A stretch of DNA of 40,789 nt, from the NCBI GenBank assembly GCA_024763275.1, contig JANTFT010000019.1:1-40789 (forward strand). Direction: 5' to 3'. Numbering within the stretch: the stretch's first letter is position 1; every line of letters starts with the position of its first letter. The position numbers and the translations under genes are program-made. Positions 9,620-19,011 of the stretch are shown one piece after another. The notes beneath the pieces were generated by a model. It did no database searches, was not told where the DNA came from, and saw only the letters and a list, made by a program, of their open reading frames with translations. Origin of the DNA: Anaerolineales bacterium (lineage in GTDB: Bacteria > Chloroflexota > Anaerolineae > Anaerolineales > UBA11858).

Positions 9620-10243
9620 ATGAATGGCAAACGAGCTGTGCTGGGAGCCTTCATCATGCTGAGCGTATTGGTTGCCAGCAGCTGTGCATTATCTGCGAAC
9701 AGACAATCCTCGCCCCCCCAGTTTGTTGAAAAGCCCTCTGAAACCCCAACACCAAATCTCGGGGGGCTGCAGACAACGCCAATGCCCACAATTGTGGATC
9801 TCCAGGGGAGTGTTGATTTTATCTTTGTCTATGCGGTCTATCATCCTGGAGACTTGGATTATTCTGTGACAATCAACATCCCCTTTCATCTTGATGTGAA
9901 TGATCCCCCTTATACCACTATCATTGGTGGAAGCGGTTCCGCCACTGGTTCTGGTGTCGAGGTCTATGAGGGTTGTGACATCAACATCACGGATACATTT
10001 AATATCAAAAACCTGGGAGGCAGTTTGATCACTGATGACCAGGGAAAGCTCCTGCTAGATTTCACCTGGCAAACCAATAATATGGGCGAGTACTATGTAG
10101 TATGTGACGATATAACTCTACCGCTGGGGGGCAGTGAATGGAGTGATAACGAGGTGACGCTGCCAGCGATCGATGGATACGAATATCCGTTAAGCCCGGA
10201 TGCTCCTGTCAGGTACAGGCTGCACCTGAATTCCCTTCCGTAA
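9620..10243 (+). CDS. Lipoprotein of unknown function
   Basis: ATG at 9620 after AAGGAGA. Lipobox VASSC, then a beta-rich C-terminal region. Confidence 0.75.
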   Translation: MNGKRAVLGAFIMLSVLVASSCALSANRQSSPPQFVEKPSETPTPNLGGLQTTPMPTIVDLQGSVDFIFVYAVYHPGDLDYSVTINIPFHLDVNDPPYTTIIGGSGSATGSGVEVYEGCDINITDTFNIKNLGGSLITDDQGKLLLDFTWQTNNMGEYYVVCDDITLPLGGSEWSDNEVTLPAIDGYEYPLSPDAPVRYRLHLNSLP

Positions 10244-10313
10244 GATCAAATTCGAGAGGGTCAATCCGGTGGGTGTGGATCGGAACGGCTCCCTTAACAT
10301 CAGCCGGTACCAT

Positions 10314-10469
10314 TTGGTTAAAACAGGTATCCTTTATTGTTTAATTCTTGAGGCAGATTCCGCGAGTAAGTCGGTCAGCAGTAAGCAGTGAACAGTGCTG
10401 GAGCCGATCTTGCCCTGAGGGCTGAACACTGCTAACTGATAACTATTAGTTTCCCGCTGGGCCGCAGGT
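10314..10469. repeat. Dispersed repeat family A, copy 2
   Basis: See 3531-3691. Same orientation and same relative position, between a + strand unit and the 3' end of a - strand gene. Confidence 0.85.
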
Positions 10470-10517
10470 TCGCCCCTCGGTTACTGCCCCTCCCGTCTCC
10501 AGCGGCCCGTTAATAGA

Positions 10518-10589
10518 ATACTCGGTTTCTCTTTGATTTCCAGGCCGGGGGTGTGAAACGCCAGGTTTGCAAATCGGGAAACCGAGTAT
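10518..10589. repeat. Perfect 12-bp inverted repeat (ATACTCGGTTTC / GAAACCGAGTAT) forming a long hairpin
   Basis: Arms 10518-10529 and 10578-10589, with additional internal GATTT/AAATC pairing. Confidence 0.8.
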
Positions 10590-10630
10590 CCTCTTTAGGC
10601 TTGAGGGCTGCCCCTCAAATTCGGAAATTA

Positions 10631-11188
10631 TTACGCAAAGACAGCTTTAATGAGCACTCCGTAGACCATCATGACAATAAAGACGCCGATGAAAGTGAGC
10701 ACGATGCTGACGAAGGCCTGCCAGATCTTGATCTTGGTGTATCCTGCCAGACCGAACATGAGGGCGAAATTGTAGGCCAGCCAGAAAGCGATTCCTGTCA
10801 AAACAAAGGAAGGGCCCAGCAGCAAACCGACAATCGAGCCCAGGATTGTCCAGATGATAGCGGCTCCATATACCCGCAGGATTTCGTCATAGGTGGGTTT
10901 CACCTTGAAGATGCGGATGACATAGACCATGATCAAGACACTCAAGAAGGTGCCGACCAGAACGCTTCCCAGCTCGCCGATGGCTGCGTTGATGCCGGTC
11001 AGGCCCATCCTGCCCAAACCGCTGGAACCGCCGTTGCCCTGGAAGAAGGCGATCACTGTGTCCAGGATCACCGAAATAGCGATCAGCACTACAGCGAAGG
11101 TTGTGTTCTTCTTGTCCTCACAAGCTTCCGCTATTTTGGTTTTGCTGAACTGCAAACCAGCCAATATTAAGTTAAAACCGTTCTCCAT
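10631..11188 (-). CDS. Yip1-like multi-pass membrane protein
   Basis: Preferred start ATG at 11188 (MENGFNLILAGLQFSKTKIAEACEDKKN). Several TM segments with a YIP1-like arrangement (YDEILRVYGAAIIWTILGSIV). Confidence 0.72.
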   Translation of the reverse strand: MENGFNLILAGLQFSKTKIAEACEDKKNTTFAVVLIAISVILDTVIAFFQGNGGSSGLGRMGLTGINAAIGELGSVLVGTFLSVLIMVYVIRIFKVKPTYDEILRVYGAAIIWTILGSIVGLLLGPSFVLTGIAFWLAYNFALMFGLAGYTKIKIWQAFVSIVLTFIGVFIVMMVYGVLIKAVFA

Positions 11189-11386
11189 ATCTTCTCCCTT
11201 TTTTAGTGCTGGAAATAAACGACACTCTATGGTATTTGTGTTGCCAATCCTTGTCAATAGCAAGTTTTCCCTGACAAAATTTCTGGCGATCATCAAGGAG
11301 TCAAGCCCTGGGCAGGCACAGTGTCCGAAGAGAATGGCTATCCGGGATTTCGGTCGTTTTGGAATTTACGGCTGACGATGTCCGGT

Positions 11387-13360
11387 TTATCTGTCTGCTA
11401 TGCTGGCGAAGATCCTGTCGAAGATCTCCGCCACCTCTTGAGCTCCAACTGTAGATAAGTGGTCGTCATCCACATATAAGGGTTTGTTGTCACTGACGAC
11501 CCGGCAGATGTTATCATCACATAGAATCGCGGCCGGATCTACTATCTGGACCTGGTTGTTTTGGTCTGCCAGTTTGCTCAGGATCGAAATCACAACCGCG
11601 TTCCTGGCCTGATATTCCTCCAGTGTCGGGGCAATAATGCTGGTGATGTCGCGGCCGGTTCTGACAGCCACAAAATAGGCTGAAGGAACATGATAGCCAA
11701 TCTCCGGAACCGGGGCAACCAAGACTACTTCAATGCCCATATTGACCAACTTATCTACAGTACGCTGTAGCCCGGTCTCAAACAGGACTTGATTGCTTGA
11801 TCCTTCCCCGTTCGGGTTTTCAGAATCAACGAGTTTGACTGGATTACCCTCTTCCGTTTTGAAACGCGTTCCATTAGCAGATATCACCCAGCGGCTGGAC
11901 AGGATCACGGTTTTTATCTCAGGATGGTCTTCCAGGAACAGGATAATTTTATTTGAAAATGTCGAACATTCTTGATGCGGATGGTCCGTTCTGTCAATAC
12001 CCAGCAGAGGAGGGCAGCCTGTCCTCCAGAACAGATATCCTGCCAGGGGTGTTTCTGAGGCAGAGTAATGAACAGCTGGAGCCATTGCATTGGCGTGGGA
12101 GTCGCCCCACAGCAGGAAGACAGGCGGCTGATCATCTGCTCCAATCAGGCAGGGCTTAATATCATCTCCAGTTTCACAATTCAGCCATTTCGTCTTTTCG
12201 CCGTGCCAGACCTTTCTATCCAGGATCTCTGCTTGCTCAGGTGGAATTCGGCTTGGAAGCCCCACTCTTTGATGAATGGTGAATCCTGCCAGACCGGTGA
12301 CTGCCATGACAGCTGCCGCCAGAAAGAAGATGCGTGGTTTCCTGACAAAGTCCAATGAGCGAAACGGGGTCTCGATATATTTCCATGATAGATATGAGAG
12401 CAGGAACGTTGCCGCAAACCAGAGTGCCAGCTCAAAGAGAGTGATTTCCCGGATCAGGTAATCACGGGCAAACACAAGCAAGGGCCAATGCCATAAATAA
12501 AGGGAATAAGAGATCTTGCCAATGAGAACAAAGGGCTTTGCCCTGAGGATCTTCTGGATCAGCGAGTCACCCTGAATCCCGGCTGCGATGATCAGGGCGC
12601 TTCCCAGAACGGGGGGAATGGCCGCCGCACCAGGGAAAGCGGTTTCTTCAGAGTAAAGCAGAACACTGGCCAGAATCAGGCTCATTCCACTGGCGGAAAG
12701 GAAATTCCTGGCCTTGGGCCCCATTTTCCCCGGATTGCTCAGAGCGAGCAAGCTCCCTGTTAACAGTTCCCAAATCCGGCTCTGGGTCAGGAAAAAAGCT
12801 GCGCTGGGATCCTGATCGAGGGTGTAGACAGCTACAATGAAGGACGCTTCAGCAATCAAGACCAGGATTAAGCGGACATGTTTCTTGAAATACCGGAACG
12901 AGAATACCAGCAGGAGAGGAAGCCCAAGGTAAAACTGCTCCTCGACAGAAAGGGACCACATGTGCAGGAGAGGTTTGAGTGCTGAAGGACTTTCAAAGTA
13001 TCCTGATTGGGTCCAAAAGAAGATATTGGATAAGAACAGGGTCGTAGCGGTAGCGCTTTGACCAAGTTCCCGGTAGGTGGCGATATCATACAACCAGGCG
13101 CCAACGGCCAGAGTCAGCAGGATGACAGTAAAGAGCGCCGGGTATATCCGGCGAATGCGCTTTTCGTAAAATCTACTCAGGGTGAATTTGTTTTCCAGGA
13201 TTTCTTCAGCGATCTTCTTTGTGATCAAAAAACCTGAGATCACAAAGAATACGTCTACTCCAACAAACCCCCCAGAAAACCGATTAAACCCGGCATGATA
13301 AAAAAGAACTGCCAGGACCGCAACGGCCCGCAATCCATCAATATCCGGTCTGTATTTCAT
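11387..13360 (-). CDS. OafA/YrhL-type membrane acyltransferase with C-terminal SGNH domain
   Basis: MKYRPDIDGLRAVAVLAVLFYHAGF...GGFVGVDVFFVISGFLITKKI, SLSVEEQFYLGLPL; SGNH GDSHANA and DDDHLS. Start chosen at 13360. Confidence 0.92.
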   Translation of the reverse strand: MKYRPDIDGLRAVAVLAVLFYHAGFNRFSGGFVGVDVFFVISGFLITKKIAEEILENKFTLSRFYEKRIRRIYPALFTVILLTLAVGAWLYDIATYRELGQSATATTLFLSNIFFWTQSGYFESPSALKPLLHMWSLSVEEQFYLGLPLLLVFSFRYFKKHVRLILVLIAEASFIVAVYTLDQDPSAAFFLTQSRIWELLTGSLLALSNPGKMGPKARNFLSASGMSLILASVLLYSEETAFPGAAAIPPVLGSALIIAAGIQGDSLIQKILRAKPFVLIGKISYSLYLWHWPLLVFARDYLIREITLFELALWFAATFLLSYLSWKYIETPFRSLDFVRKPRIFFLAAAVMAVTGLAGFTIHQRVGLPSRIPPEQAEILDRKVWHGEKTKWLNCETGDDIKPCLIGADDQPPVFLLWGDSHANAMAPAVHYSASETPLAGYLFWRTGCPPLLGIDRTDHPHQECSTFSNKIILFLEDHPEIKTVILSSRWVISANGTRFKTEEGNPVKLVDSENPNGEGSSNQVLFETGLQRTVDKLVNMGIEVVLVAPVPEIGYHVPSAYFVAVRTGRDITSIIAPTLEEYQARNAVVISILSKLADQNNQVQIVDPAAILCDDNICRVVSDNKPLYVDDDHLSTVGAQEVAEIFDRIFASIADR

Positions 13361-13515
13361 CTTATTGTGCACCGAAAATATCCTTGCCCTAAACAACCCT
13401 GAGCGACGAATTAGACCTTGTTGAAGAAAAAAAGACAGTCTAATCCGTTACAAATTCTCATGAGATGATAGTCCGAAAACCGATAATTGGAAAGGCGCAA
13501 TAAAATACTGGAGTT

Positions 13516-13545
13516 AAAAAAACAGAGCGTCTAAAGGACGCTCTG
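13516..13545 (-). terminator. Rho-independent terminator of the response regulator/kinase operon
   Basis: CAGAGCGTC-loop-GACGCTCTG. Read on the - strand it is followed by TTTTTTT. Confidence 0.85.
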
Positions 13546-13599
13546 GTCAAGAACCGAAGCCGAATCGATTGACTACTAGCAATCTACTTATAATCTGGA

Positions 13600-14250
13600 T
13601 TACCGTCTGACGATGCCCTGCTGCCAGGCATAGACCGCGGCCTGGGTGCGGTCAGCCAGGTGCAGCTTGCTGAGGATGTTGCTGACGTGACCCTTGACGG
13701 TGTTGACACTGATCACCAGCCCGTCAGCGATCTCGCTGTTGGACTTCCCCTTGGCAATCAGCTTAAGCACCTCCATTTCCCGGTCGGTGAGCTCGGTGAA
13801 GGGGTTGAGTTCTTCCCGGTTGGCGCCGTGCAGTTCCTGGATGACCCGGGAAGCGACCCGTGGGTGCAGGGTGGCTTCCCCCTGAGATGCCCGCCTGAGG
13901 GCGTCGGCTAGTTCGTCCATTTTCACGTCCTTGAGTATGTAGGAGATCGCTCCGGCCTGCAGAGCCGGGAATATGTATTCGTCCTGATGGTAAGAAGTCA
14001 GCACCACGATCTTAGTGCGGGGGCTGACGGCTTTGACCTGGCGGGTGGCCTCCACGCCGTCCATCTTGGCCATCACCAGGTCCATCAGCACCACATCCGG
14101 TACGGTTTTCTTGGCCAGCTCAACTGCCTCAGTACCCGATTTGGCTTCCCCGACCACTTCAAAGTCGGGCTGAGAGGCCAGAAAGGCGCTGACCCCGCTG
14201 CGGACCACCTCGTGGTCGTCTACCAGCAATACGGTAATAGGTGTGGACAT
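13600..14250 (-). CDS. NarL/LiaR-family response regulator (REC plus LuxR HTH)
   Basis: VLLVDDHEVVRSGV, VVLMDLVMAKMDG, LTDREMEVLKLIAKGKSNSEIADGLVISVNTVKGHVSNILSKL. Confidence 0.95.
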   Translation of the reverse strand: MSTPITVLLVDDHEVVRSGVSAFLASQPDFEVVGEAKSGTEAVELAKKTVPDVVLMDLVMAKMDGVEATRQVKAVSPRTKIVVLTSYHQDEYIFPALQAGAISYILKDVKMDELADALRRASQGEATLHPRVASRVIQELHGANREELNPFTELTDREMEVLKLIAKGKSNSEIADGLVISVNTVKGHVSNILSKLHLADRTQAAVYAWQQGIVRR

Positions 14251-14263
14251 AGGTTTTCCTTCC

Positions 14264-15847
14264 TCATAAGAGAGAATTTAAGGGTGCTCGAATGGTCAAT
14301 CTGGTCCCCAGTCCGGGCTGACTGATTATTTCCAGGGTTCCGTTTACCAGGTCAGCCCGCTCCTGGATGGATTTCAGCCCGATCCCGTAGGACTGCTCCG
14401 CCGGCTGGAAGCCGATCCCATCATCAGCGATCGAAAGCCGGATCTCCTCCCGGTTGTAAGCCAGCTGGATGTCCACGTTCTTAGCGAAGCTGTGGCGGGC
14501 CACGTTGGAAAGCGCGCCCTGCAGGATGCGGTAGAGGGTCTGCTCGATTTCCAGGGGGATGGTGCGCTCTCCTGTGACCCGGACGGATATGGGAATTCCC
14601 AGCATATTCTCGGTTTCCTCTGCCAGCTGGCGGGCAGCTTTCACCAGCCCCTCTCCCTTGAGGGCCGCCGGGCGCAGCTCGTGGATCAGGTCGGTCAGTT
14701 CGCGCCGCACATCATCCACCAGGCGCTCTGCTTCGGTCAGGTTGGCGACGGCCTGCTCGGGGGCATTGCTGCAAAGGGAATGGGCTGCCGCCAGCTGAGC
14801 GGAGGCGGCGAAAGCCTGCTGCTTGACGCTGTCGTGCAGCTCCCGGGCCAGGCGGTTGCGTTCTTCCATGATGGTGATTTCCTGGCGCTCATTCAGCAGG
14901 TTGTCCATCTGTACGGCCATATTGTTAAGGATATGGCCCAGTTCAGAGAGCTCATCCCGGTTGGGGTCATCCACCAGCACTGTGAAGTTGCCCTGGCTCC
15001 AGGCCCGGGCGGAAGCGGCAACCCGGTCCAGGCGTGAGGTGAGCATTTTAGCGGTCAGGAAGCCGAAAATGATCCCGAACAGCCCTGCTAAGCCAGTGGT
15101 GGCAATGAGAACGATAGCGATCTGGCGGGAAATCTGCTCCCACTGCAAAATTTCAGTGATGCGCGATTTGTGCTGAAAAGCCAGGAAGCCTACTGTATTG
15201 AGGGGATTGTCCTCATCTGGGATGGGCACTACCCCGACGATGACGTTCTCTTCCATGGGTTGGACCAGGACATCATAATCCCGGGAGCCATAGAGCGCTG
15301 CCTGGAGCGGACCTGCCAGACCGGGAATCTCATCGGGGTTGATGATCTCTCCCGGCTTGGTCTGCTGCAGCACACCGTGGGGAATGGAATCGATCAAATT
15401 GCCATCAGTGTCCAGATAGACAATGGACAGGATGTTGGTGTTGCTGGCGTTGATGATGAAGTTGCCGATTTCAATGGGCTTGATGTCCACCACGGTCTGG
15501 GAGAACGGACCCAGGAATTGAGCCAGGCCCTGGTTGTCGGGCGGAGAGCTGGAAAGGAAATGGCTGCCGATGGAGACATATTCGCCCAGAGATATGTCCA
15601 GGCGGTCGATCGCCAGTTTTTCTGCCAGCCGCTGGTCATCAAAGAAGACTTCCTGGGAAGTTGACAGCTGCTGGATGACCTCTTCCTTGGATACCCTGGC
15701 CTCCCGGACAACCCAGATCGTCATCCCCAGAATGCCGAACAGTTCGGCCATCACCAGGGCAATAATGGTCACGCCGAAATAGCTGAGCGTTAATTTCCAG
15801 CGCAGCCGGCTGAATCGATCCAGGAAGGTTGACCAGAATTTGATCAT
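14264..15847 (-). CDS. NarX/LiaS-type sensor histidine kinase (TM, HAMP, HisKA_3, HATPase)
   Basis: HAMP MLTSRLDRVAASARAWSQGNF; H-box EERNRLARELHDSVKQQAF; ATPase LSIADDGIGFQP...GIGLKSIQERADLVNGTLEI. Confidence 0.95.
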   Translation of the reverse strand: MIKFWSTFLDRFSRLRWKLTLSYFGVTIIALVMAELFGILGMTIWVVREARVSKEEVIQQLSTSQEVFFDDQRLAEKLAIDRLDISLGEYVSIGSHFLSSSPPDNQGLAQFLGPFSQTVVDIKPIEIGNFIINASNTNILSIVYLDTDGNLIDSIPHGVLQQTKPGEIINPDEIPGLAGPLQAALYGSRDYDVLVQPMEENVIVGVVPIPDEDNPLNTVGFLAFQHKSRITEILQWEQISRQIAIVLIATTGLAGLFGIIFGFLTAKMLTSRLDRVAASARAWSQGNFTVLVDDPNRDELSELGHILNNMAVQMDNLLNERQEITIMEERNRLARELHDSVKQQAFAASAQLAAAHSLCSNAPEQAVANLTEAERLVDDVRRELTDLIHELRPAALKGEGLVKAARQLAEETENMLGIPISVRVTGERTIPLEIEQTLYRILQGALSNVARHSFAKNVDIQLAYNREEIRLSIADDGIGFQPAEQSYGIGLKSIQERADLVNGTLEIISQPGLGTRLTIRAPLNSLL

Positions 15848-16068
15848 GTCTATACTATAAGCGACTTATCGCCTGTGGGCAAGTTTTGCAGGATGTGGTC
15901 TTTATCATAGTCTAACAATTCCCTGGGGACAATCTCAGAGGGTGTTGTCTTGTCCCCTCCTGGAGTAGGGGGAGAAATTCATCCGCTAGGAGCTGGGAAG
16001 AAAGCCGGGTATCAGCTATCATGATCACCAGAAAAAACCTGCTCTATTTTTTCTTCTTCTTTCTGAGA

Positions 16069-16107
16069 GGAGATGGACTGAATCCGTTCGGCCCATCTCT
16101 TTTTTTT
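16069..16107 (+). terminator. Hairpin plus T-run with no + strand gene immediately upstream
   Basis: GGAGATGG-a-CTGAA-tccg-TTCGG-c-CCATCTCT followed by TTTTTTTT. Confidence 0.65.
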
Positions 16108-16450
16108 ATTGGATGGAATGAGAATTTCAGTCCTGGATCGGTCTGGAATCCCCCTCTTGACTTAACAGATTAGCAGGAAAACCCTTAATGACCTGGCTCA
16201 GGCTAAGTTTTCTGTTAGGTGGGCTTGAAAACGAGAGCCCGGGAAGACGAACCGAGTATAATTAACGAGACTTGCACACTGTCGGGAAGTCCTTCCGGCA
16301 GCTGGGCAAGCGGTCATGTTAGAATACAGGCAAGGCGGCTGCTATTTTTCCGTCTGCCTGAGAGAAATGACTGCTCGCGCCGGAAGAGAGAAAACTTCCC
16401 GAGCGGATATTGGCGTCTCAGATGCAGGGTTTTTTTCTTAAGGAGAATGA

Positions 16451-17524
16451 TTGGTGGTCCAGTATTCAGTACTTATAGCGGATGGAGATCCCGATTATAT
16501 CCAATACCTGGCTGGCACATTAAAGGCCAACGGATTCAAGACTGCTGGCACCTCGTCGGGGGCCAATGCCCTGCAGCTCTATAAAAAAGAAAACCCGGGC
16601 CTGGTGATTGCCGACCTGGATCTAGCGGAAATGAACGGCCTGGACCTGCTCCAAGCCCTGCGGAACTTCAACCCCCGGGTGAAAATAATCCTGACGACTG
16701 ACTCGGCAACCAAGGAGCTGATCACGCGGGCGTTTCGGATGGGTGCCCTGGATGTCCTTGAAAAACCCATTGACATTGAACTTCTGACCAATAAGATCCG
16801 GGAAACCCTGAGCCGGGAGGACCGTGCTCTGGAAGGTGATTTGAGAATGATGAGTCTGTCCAGCATCATCCAGATCAACTGCGATGAGCGCAATCAGGCC
16901 CAGTTGATTCTGAATCATCAGGGTCGGGAAGGGATGATCTTCTTCAAAGAAGGAGAGATGGTCCACGCTGAATTCGGGGGTTTGATAGGTGAAGAGGCGG
17001 TTTACGCCCTGCTGGGTTGGGAAAAGGGCACTTTCCAGCTCAAAATGGGAGCTGAACCCAGAACCCGGACGATCACTAAGCCCTGGTCGGGAGTTTTGTT
17101 GGAAGGCATGCGGCGCATTGATGAATCCACCGCGGGCTGGAGCGCTGATTGGGAGGAAGACAGTGAGCTTTCCCCCGGAGAAGCCCAGGATGATCTGGCT
17201 CCCCGGATCATCAGATCGATCAGGAGCATCCGGGATGTCAGCAGCGCGATGATCTGCGGGAAGGATGGTACAGTACTTGCTCAGGAAAACGGCGCTGGTG
17301 AGAATGATATTCTGGGGCGGGGCATGTTCGTCAAGGAAAAGAGCGAGCTGATCGGCGGGTTTTTAGATGCCGGCGGCTTCGAGCGGGCTGCGCTTTCCGG
17401 TTCGGGAGGGCGAGTCTATTTGCAGCAGCGGGATGATCATTTAATACTATTGACCTTGAGCAATCGCTCATCAGCTGAATCCGTCTTCGAAAATGTGGAG
17501 ATGATCTACAAGCGCTATGAGTAA
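16451..17524 (+). CDS. Receiver, DUF4388 (PATAN-like) and C-terminal roadblock/LC7-like regulator
   Basis: REC residues present: ADGDPDY, LVIADLDLAEMNG, LTTDS, EKPID. DUF4388-like MMSLSSIIQINCDERNQAQLILNHQGREGMIFFKEGEMVHAEFGGLIGEEAVYALLGWEKGTF. C-terminal IRDVSSAMICGKDGTVLAQ...LIGGFLDAGGFERAALSGSGGRVYLQQRDDHLILLTL is LC7-like. Non-ATG start (TTG/GTG) after AAGGAGA. Confidence 0.85.
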   Translation: MVVQYSVLIADGDPDYIQYLAGTLKANGFKTAGTSSGANALQLYKKENPGLVIADLDLAEMNGLDLLQALRNFNPRVKIILTTDSATKELITRAFRMGALDVLEKPIDIELLTNKIRETLSREDRALEGDLRMMSLSSIIQINCDERNQAQLILNHQGREGMIFFKEGEMVHAEFGGLIGEEAVYALLGWEKGTFQLKMGAEPRTRTITKPWSGVLLEGMRRIDESTAGWSADWEEDSELSPGEAQDDLAPRIIRSIRSIRDVSSAMICGKDGTVLAQENGAGENDILGRGMFVKEKSELIGGFLDAGGFERAALSGSGGRVYLQQRDDHLILLTLSNRSSAESVFENVEMIYKRYE

Positions 17525-17545
17525 GCTTAAGTAAGGAAGGGTATT

Positions 17546-18562
17546 ATGATATTTCCTAGACGCGACGCGATCTACCAGAACCTGAATACTTCCTTTACAA
17601 ACTTTGGAGAACTGCTGGTCGACTTAAAAGAGAACAGTTTTACTGGAGTCGTGCAGGTCAGTTTCTGGGAGTACGAGGGCGTACTGCTCCTGGATAATGG
17701 GAACATCATCAATGCTGTTCAGGAGGATAATGGGGTTGTTATTTCCGGGCAGGAAGCCGTTAAATTGGTGATTGACAAGGCCAAAGAGAAAGATGGCTCT
17801 ATCAGTGTATATAACCAGACCGGGGAAATGGTAACCATGCTGGCCAGCGTGACAAAAAGCAAAGCGGTCTACCAGAACTTGAGCACGGAGTTTACCAGCC
17901 TGGAAGCCCTGATCGGCAAGCTGCAGAATGAAGAACACACCGGTTATATAGAAGTCAAATTGGAGGACAGCCACCAGGTCGGATACATCTTCCTGCTGAC
18001 CGGCCGGGTCATTGATGTCCTGCTGACCGCGGCCGGGGGGGAGGTCACCGGGGTCCATGTGCTCAACCGGATCATGGAGAAGATCTCCTCGACGGGCGCT
18101 GTCTTCAATGTCTACGAATCTGCAGTTGAGGAAGCGCTCTCGGACAGCGAGGTCATCAGGATCAGCTACAATCTACCCCGGCTGCTGGAAACCTGGGGCG
18201 TGGTGATCGGTGCTGTGGAATCCGCTGCTGACTCGCTGCTAAAGCCGGGTGATTTTCTGAATACCTTTAAAGATACATTAATTGCCAACGCAGAAGAATA
18301 TCCTTTCCTGGACCCCTTTGCCGCCAAGTTCCACTACCAGGATGGGGAGGTCACTTTCACCGGCGAGGTGAAAAAAGAGTTCAGCCGGGCGATTGCCAAA
18401 TGCCTGTGGGAGACCGTGGAAGTGCTGGCCGAGAATACCGCCCTGGGCGGCAAGGATTTATTCGGCCCTATCCGGACTGCCATCACGGAGGCCGCCGGAG
18501 AACATCAGGAGCTGATTGACCGCTTCAACATTGCTGTTTTGCTGCCGGAGTTATTTACCTGA
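17546..18562 (+). CDS. Protein with two tandem DUF4388-like units
   Basis: Internal duplication: IYQNLNTSFTNFGELLVDLKENSFTGVVQV... versus VYQNLSTEFTSLEALIGKLQNEEHTGYIEV... Confidence 0.72.
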   Translation: MIFPRRDAIYQNLNTSFTNFGELLVDLKENSFTGVVQVSFWEYEGVLLLDNGNIINAVQEDNGVVISGQEAVKLVIDKAKEKDGSISVYNQTGEMVTMLASVTKSKAVYQNLSTEFTSLEALIGKLQNEEHTGYIEVKLEDSHQVGYIFLLTGRVIDVLLTAAGGEVTGVHVLNRIMEKISSTGAVFNVYESAVEEALSDSEVIRISYNLPRLLETWGVVIGAVESAADSLLKPGDFLNTFKDTLIANAEEYPFLDPFAAKFHYQDGEVTFTGEVKKEFSRAIAKCLWETVEVLAENTALGGKDLFGPIRTAITEAAGEHQELIDRFNIAVLLPELFT

Positions 18563-18574
18563 TTCGGGAAAACC

Positions 18575-18952
18575 ATGAAAGCTGGACTGGGAGAGATCAA
18601 CCTAATACCAGGTGTGTGGGGCAGCCTGCTGTGCACTAACCAGGGTGAGCTGATTGAGAATCTCACTCCGCCCGGGCTGAATAAATCTACCCTGGAGAAT
18701 ATTTCCCGGCATATGGTGGAGCTGCTGTCTGGTACTGTTGATTCTATACCGGGATTGGGAGAAGTTGTCCTCCACTACCAGGACAGGAAGGTATTCGCTG
18801 TTGACTTGGAGCGGGCTGTCCTGATAGTGGTCTGCACGCCCAGTGTGGATATCTCCCTGCTGCGGCTGAACATCAATGTGGTGCTGACGCGCTGGGAGGA
18901 CGATCCCGGCGTCCAGAAACGGCTCCGGGAAAGATTTGTAGAGAGGATATAA
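18575..18952 (+). CDS. Roadblock/LC7-like protein
   Basis: 125 aa: LIPGVWGSLLCTNQGELIENLTPPGLNKSTLENISRHMVELL...GLGEVVLHYQDRKVFAVDLERAVLIVVC; spacing fits roadblock/LC7. Confidence 0.7.
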   Translation: MKAGLGEINLIPGVWGSLLCTNQGELIENLTPPGLNKSTLENISRHMVELLSGTVDSIPGLGEVVLHYQDRKVFAVDLERAVLIVVCTPSVDISLLRLNINVVLTRWEDDPGVQKRLRERFVERI

Positions 18953-19011
18953 AAGTAAGCTGAGGGAATACTGAGGAACCCAGTACTTATTCATTGAGTC
19001 AGGAGAATAAT

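Noticed and set aside
10553-11170. 205-aa + strand ORF rich in Asp/His/Gln
   Set aside because: Antisense to the Yip1-like membrane protein; acidic/His bias is the complement of hydrophobic codons.
16021-16173. 50-codon + strand ORF (MITRKNLLYFFFFFLRGD...) in the leader upstream of the GTPase cluster
   Set aside because: Overlaps the terminator-like hairpin; composition driven by T-runs and no SD.
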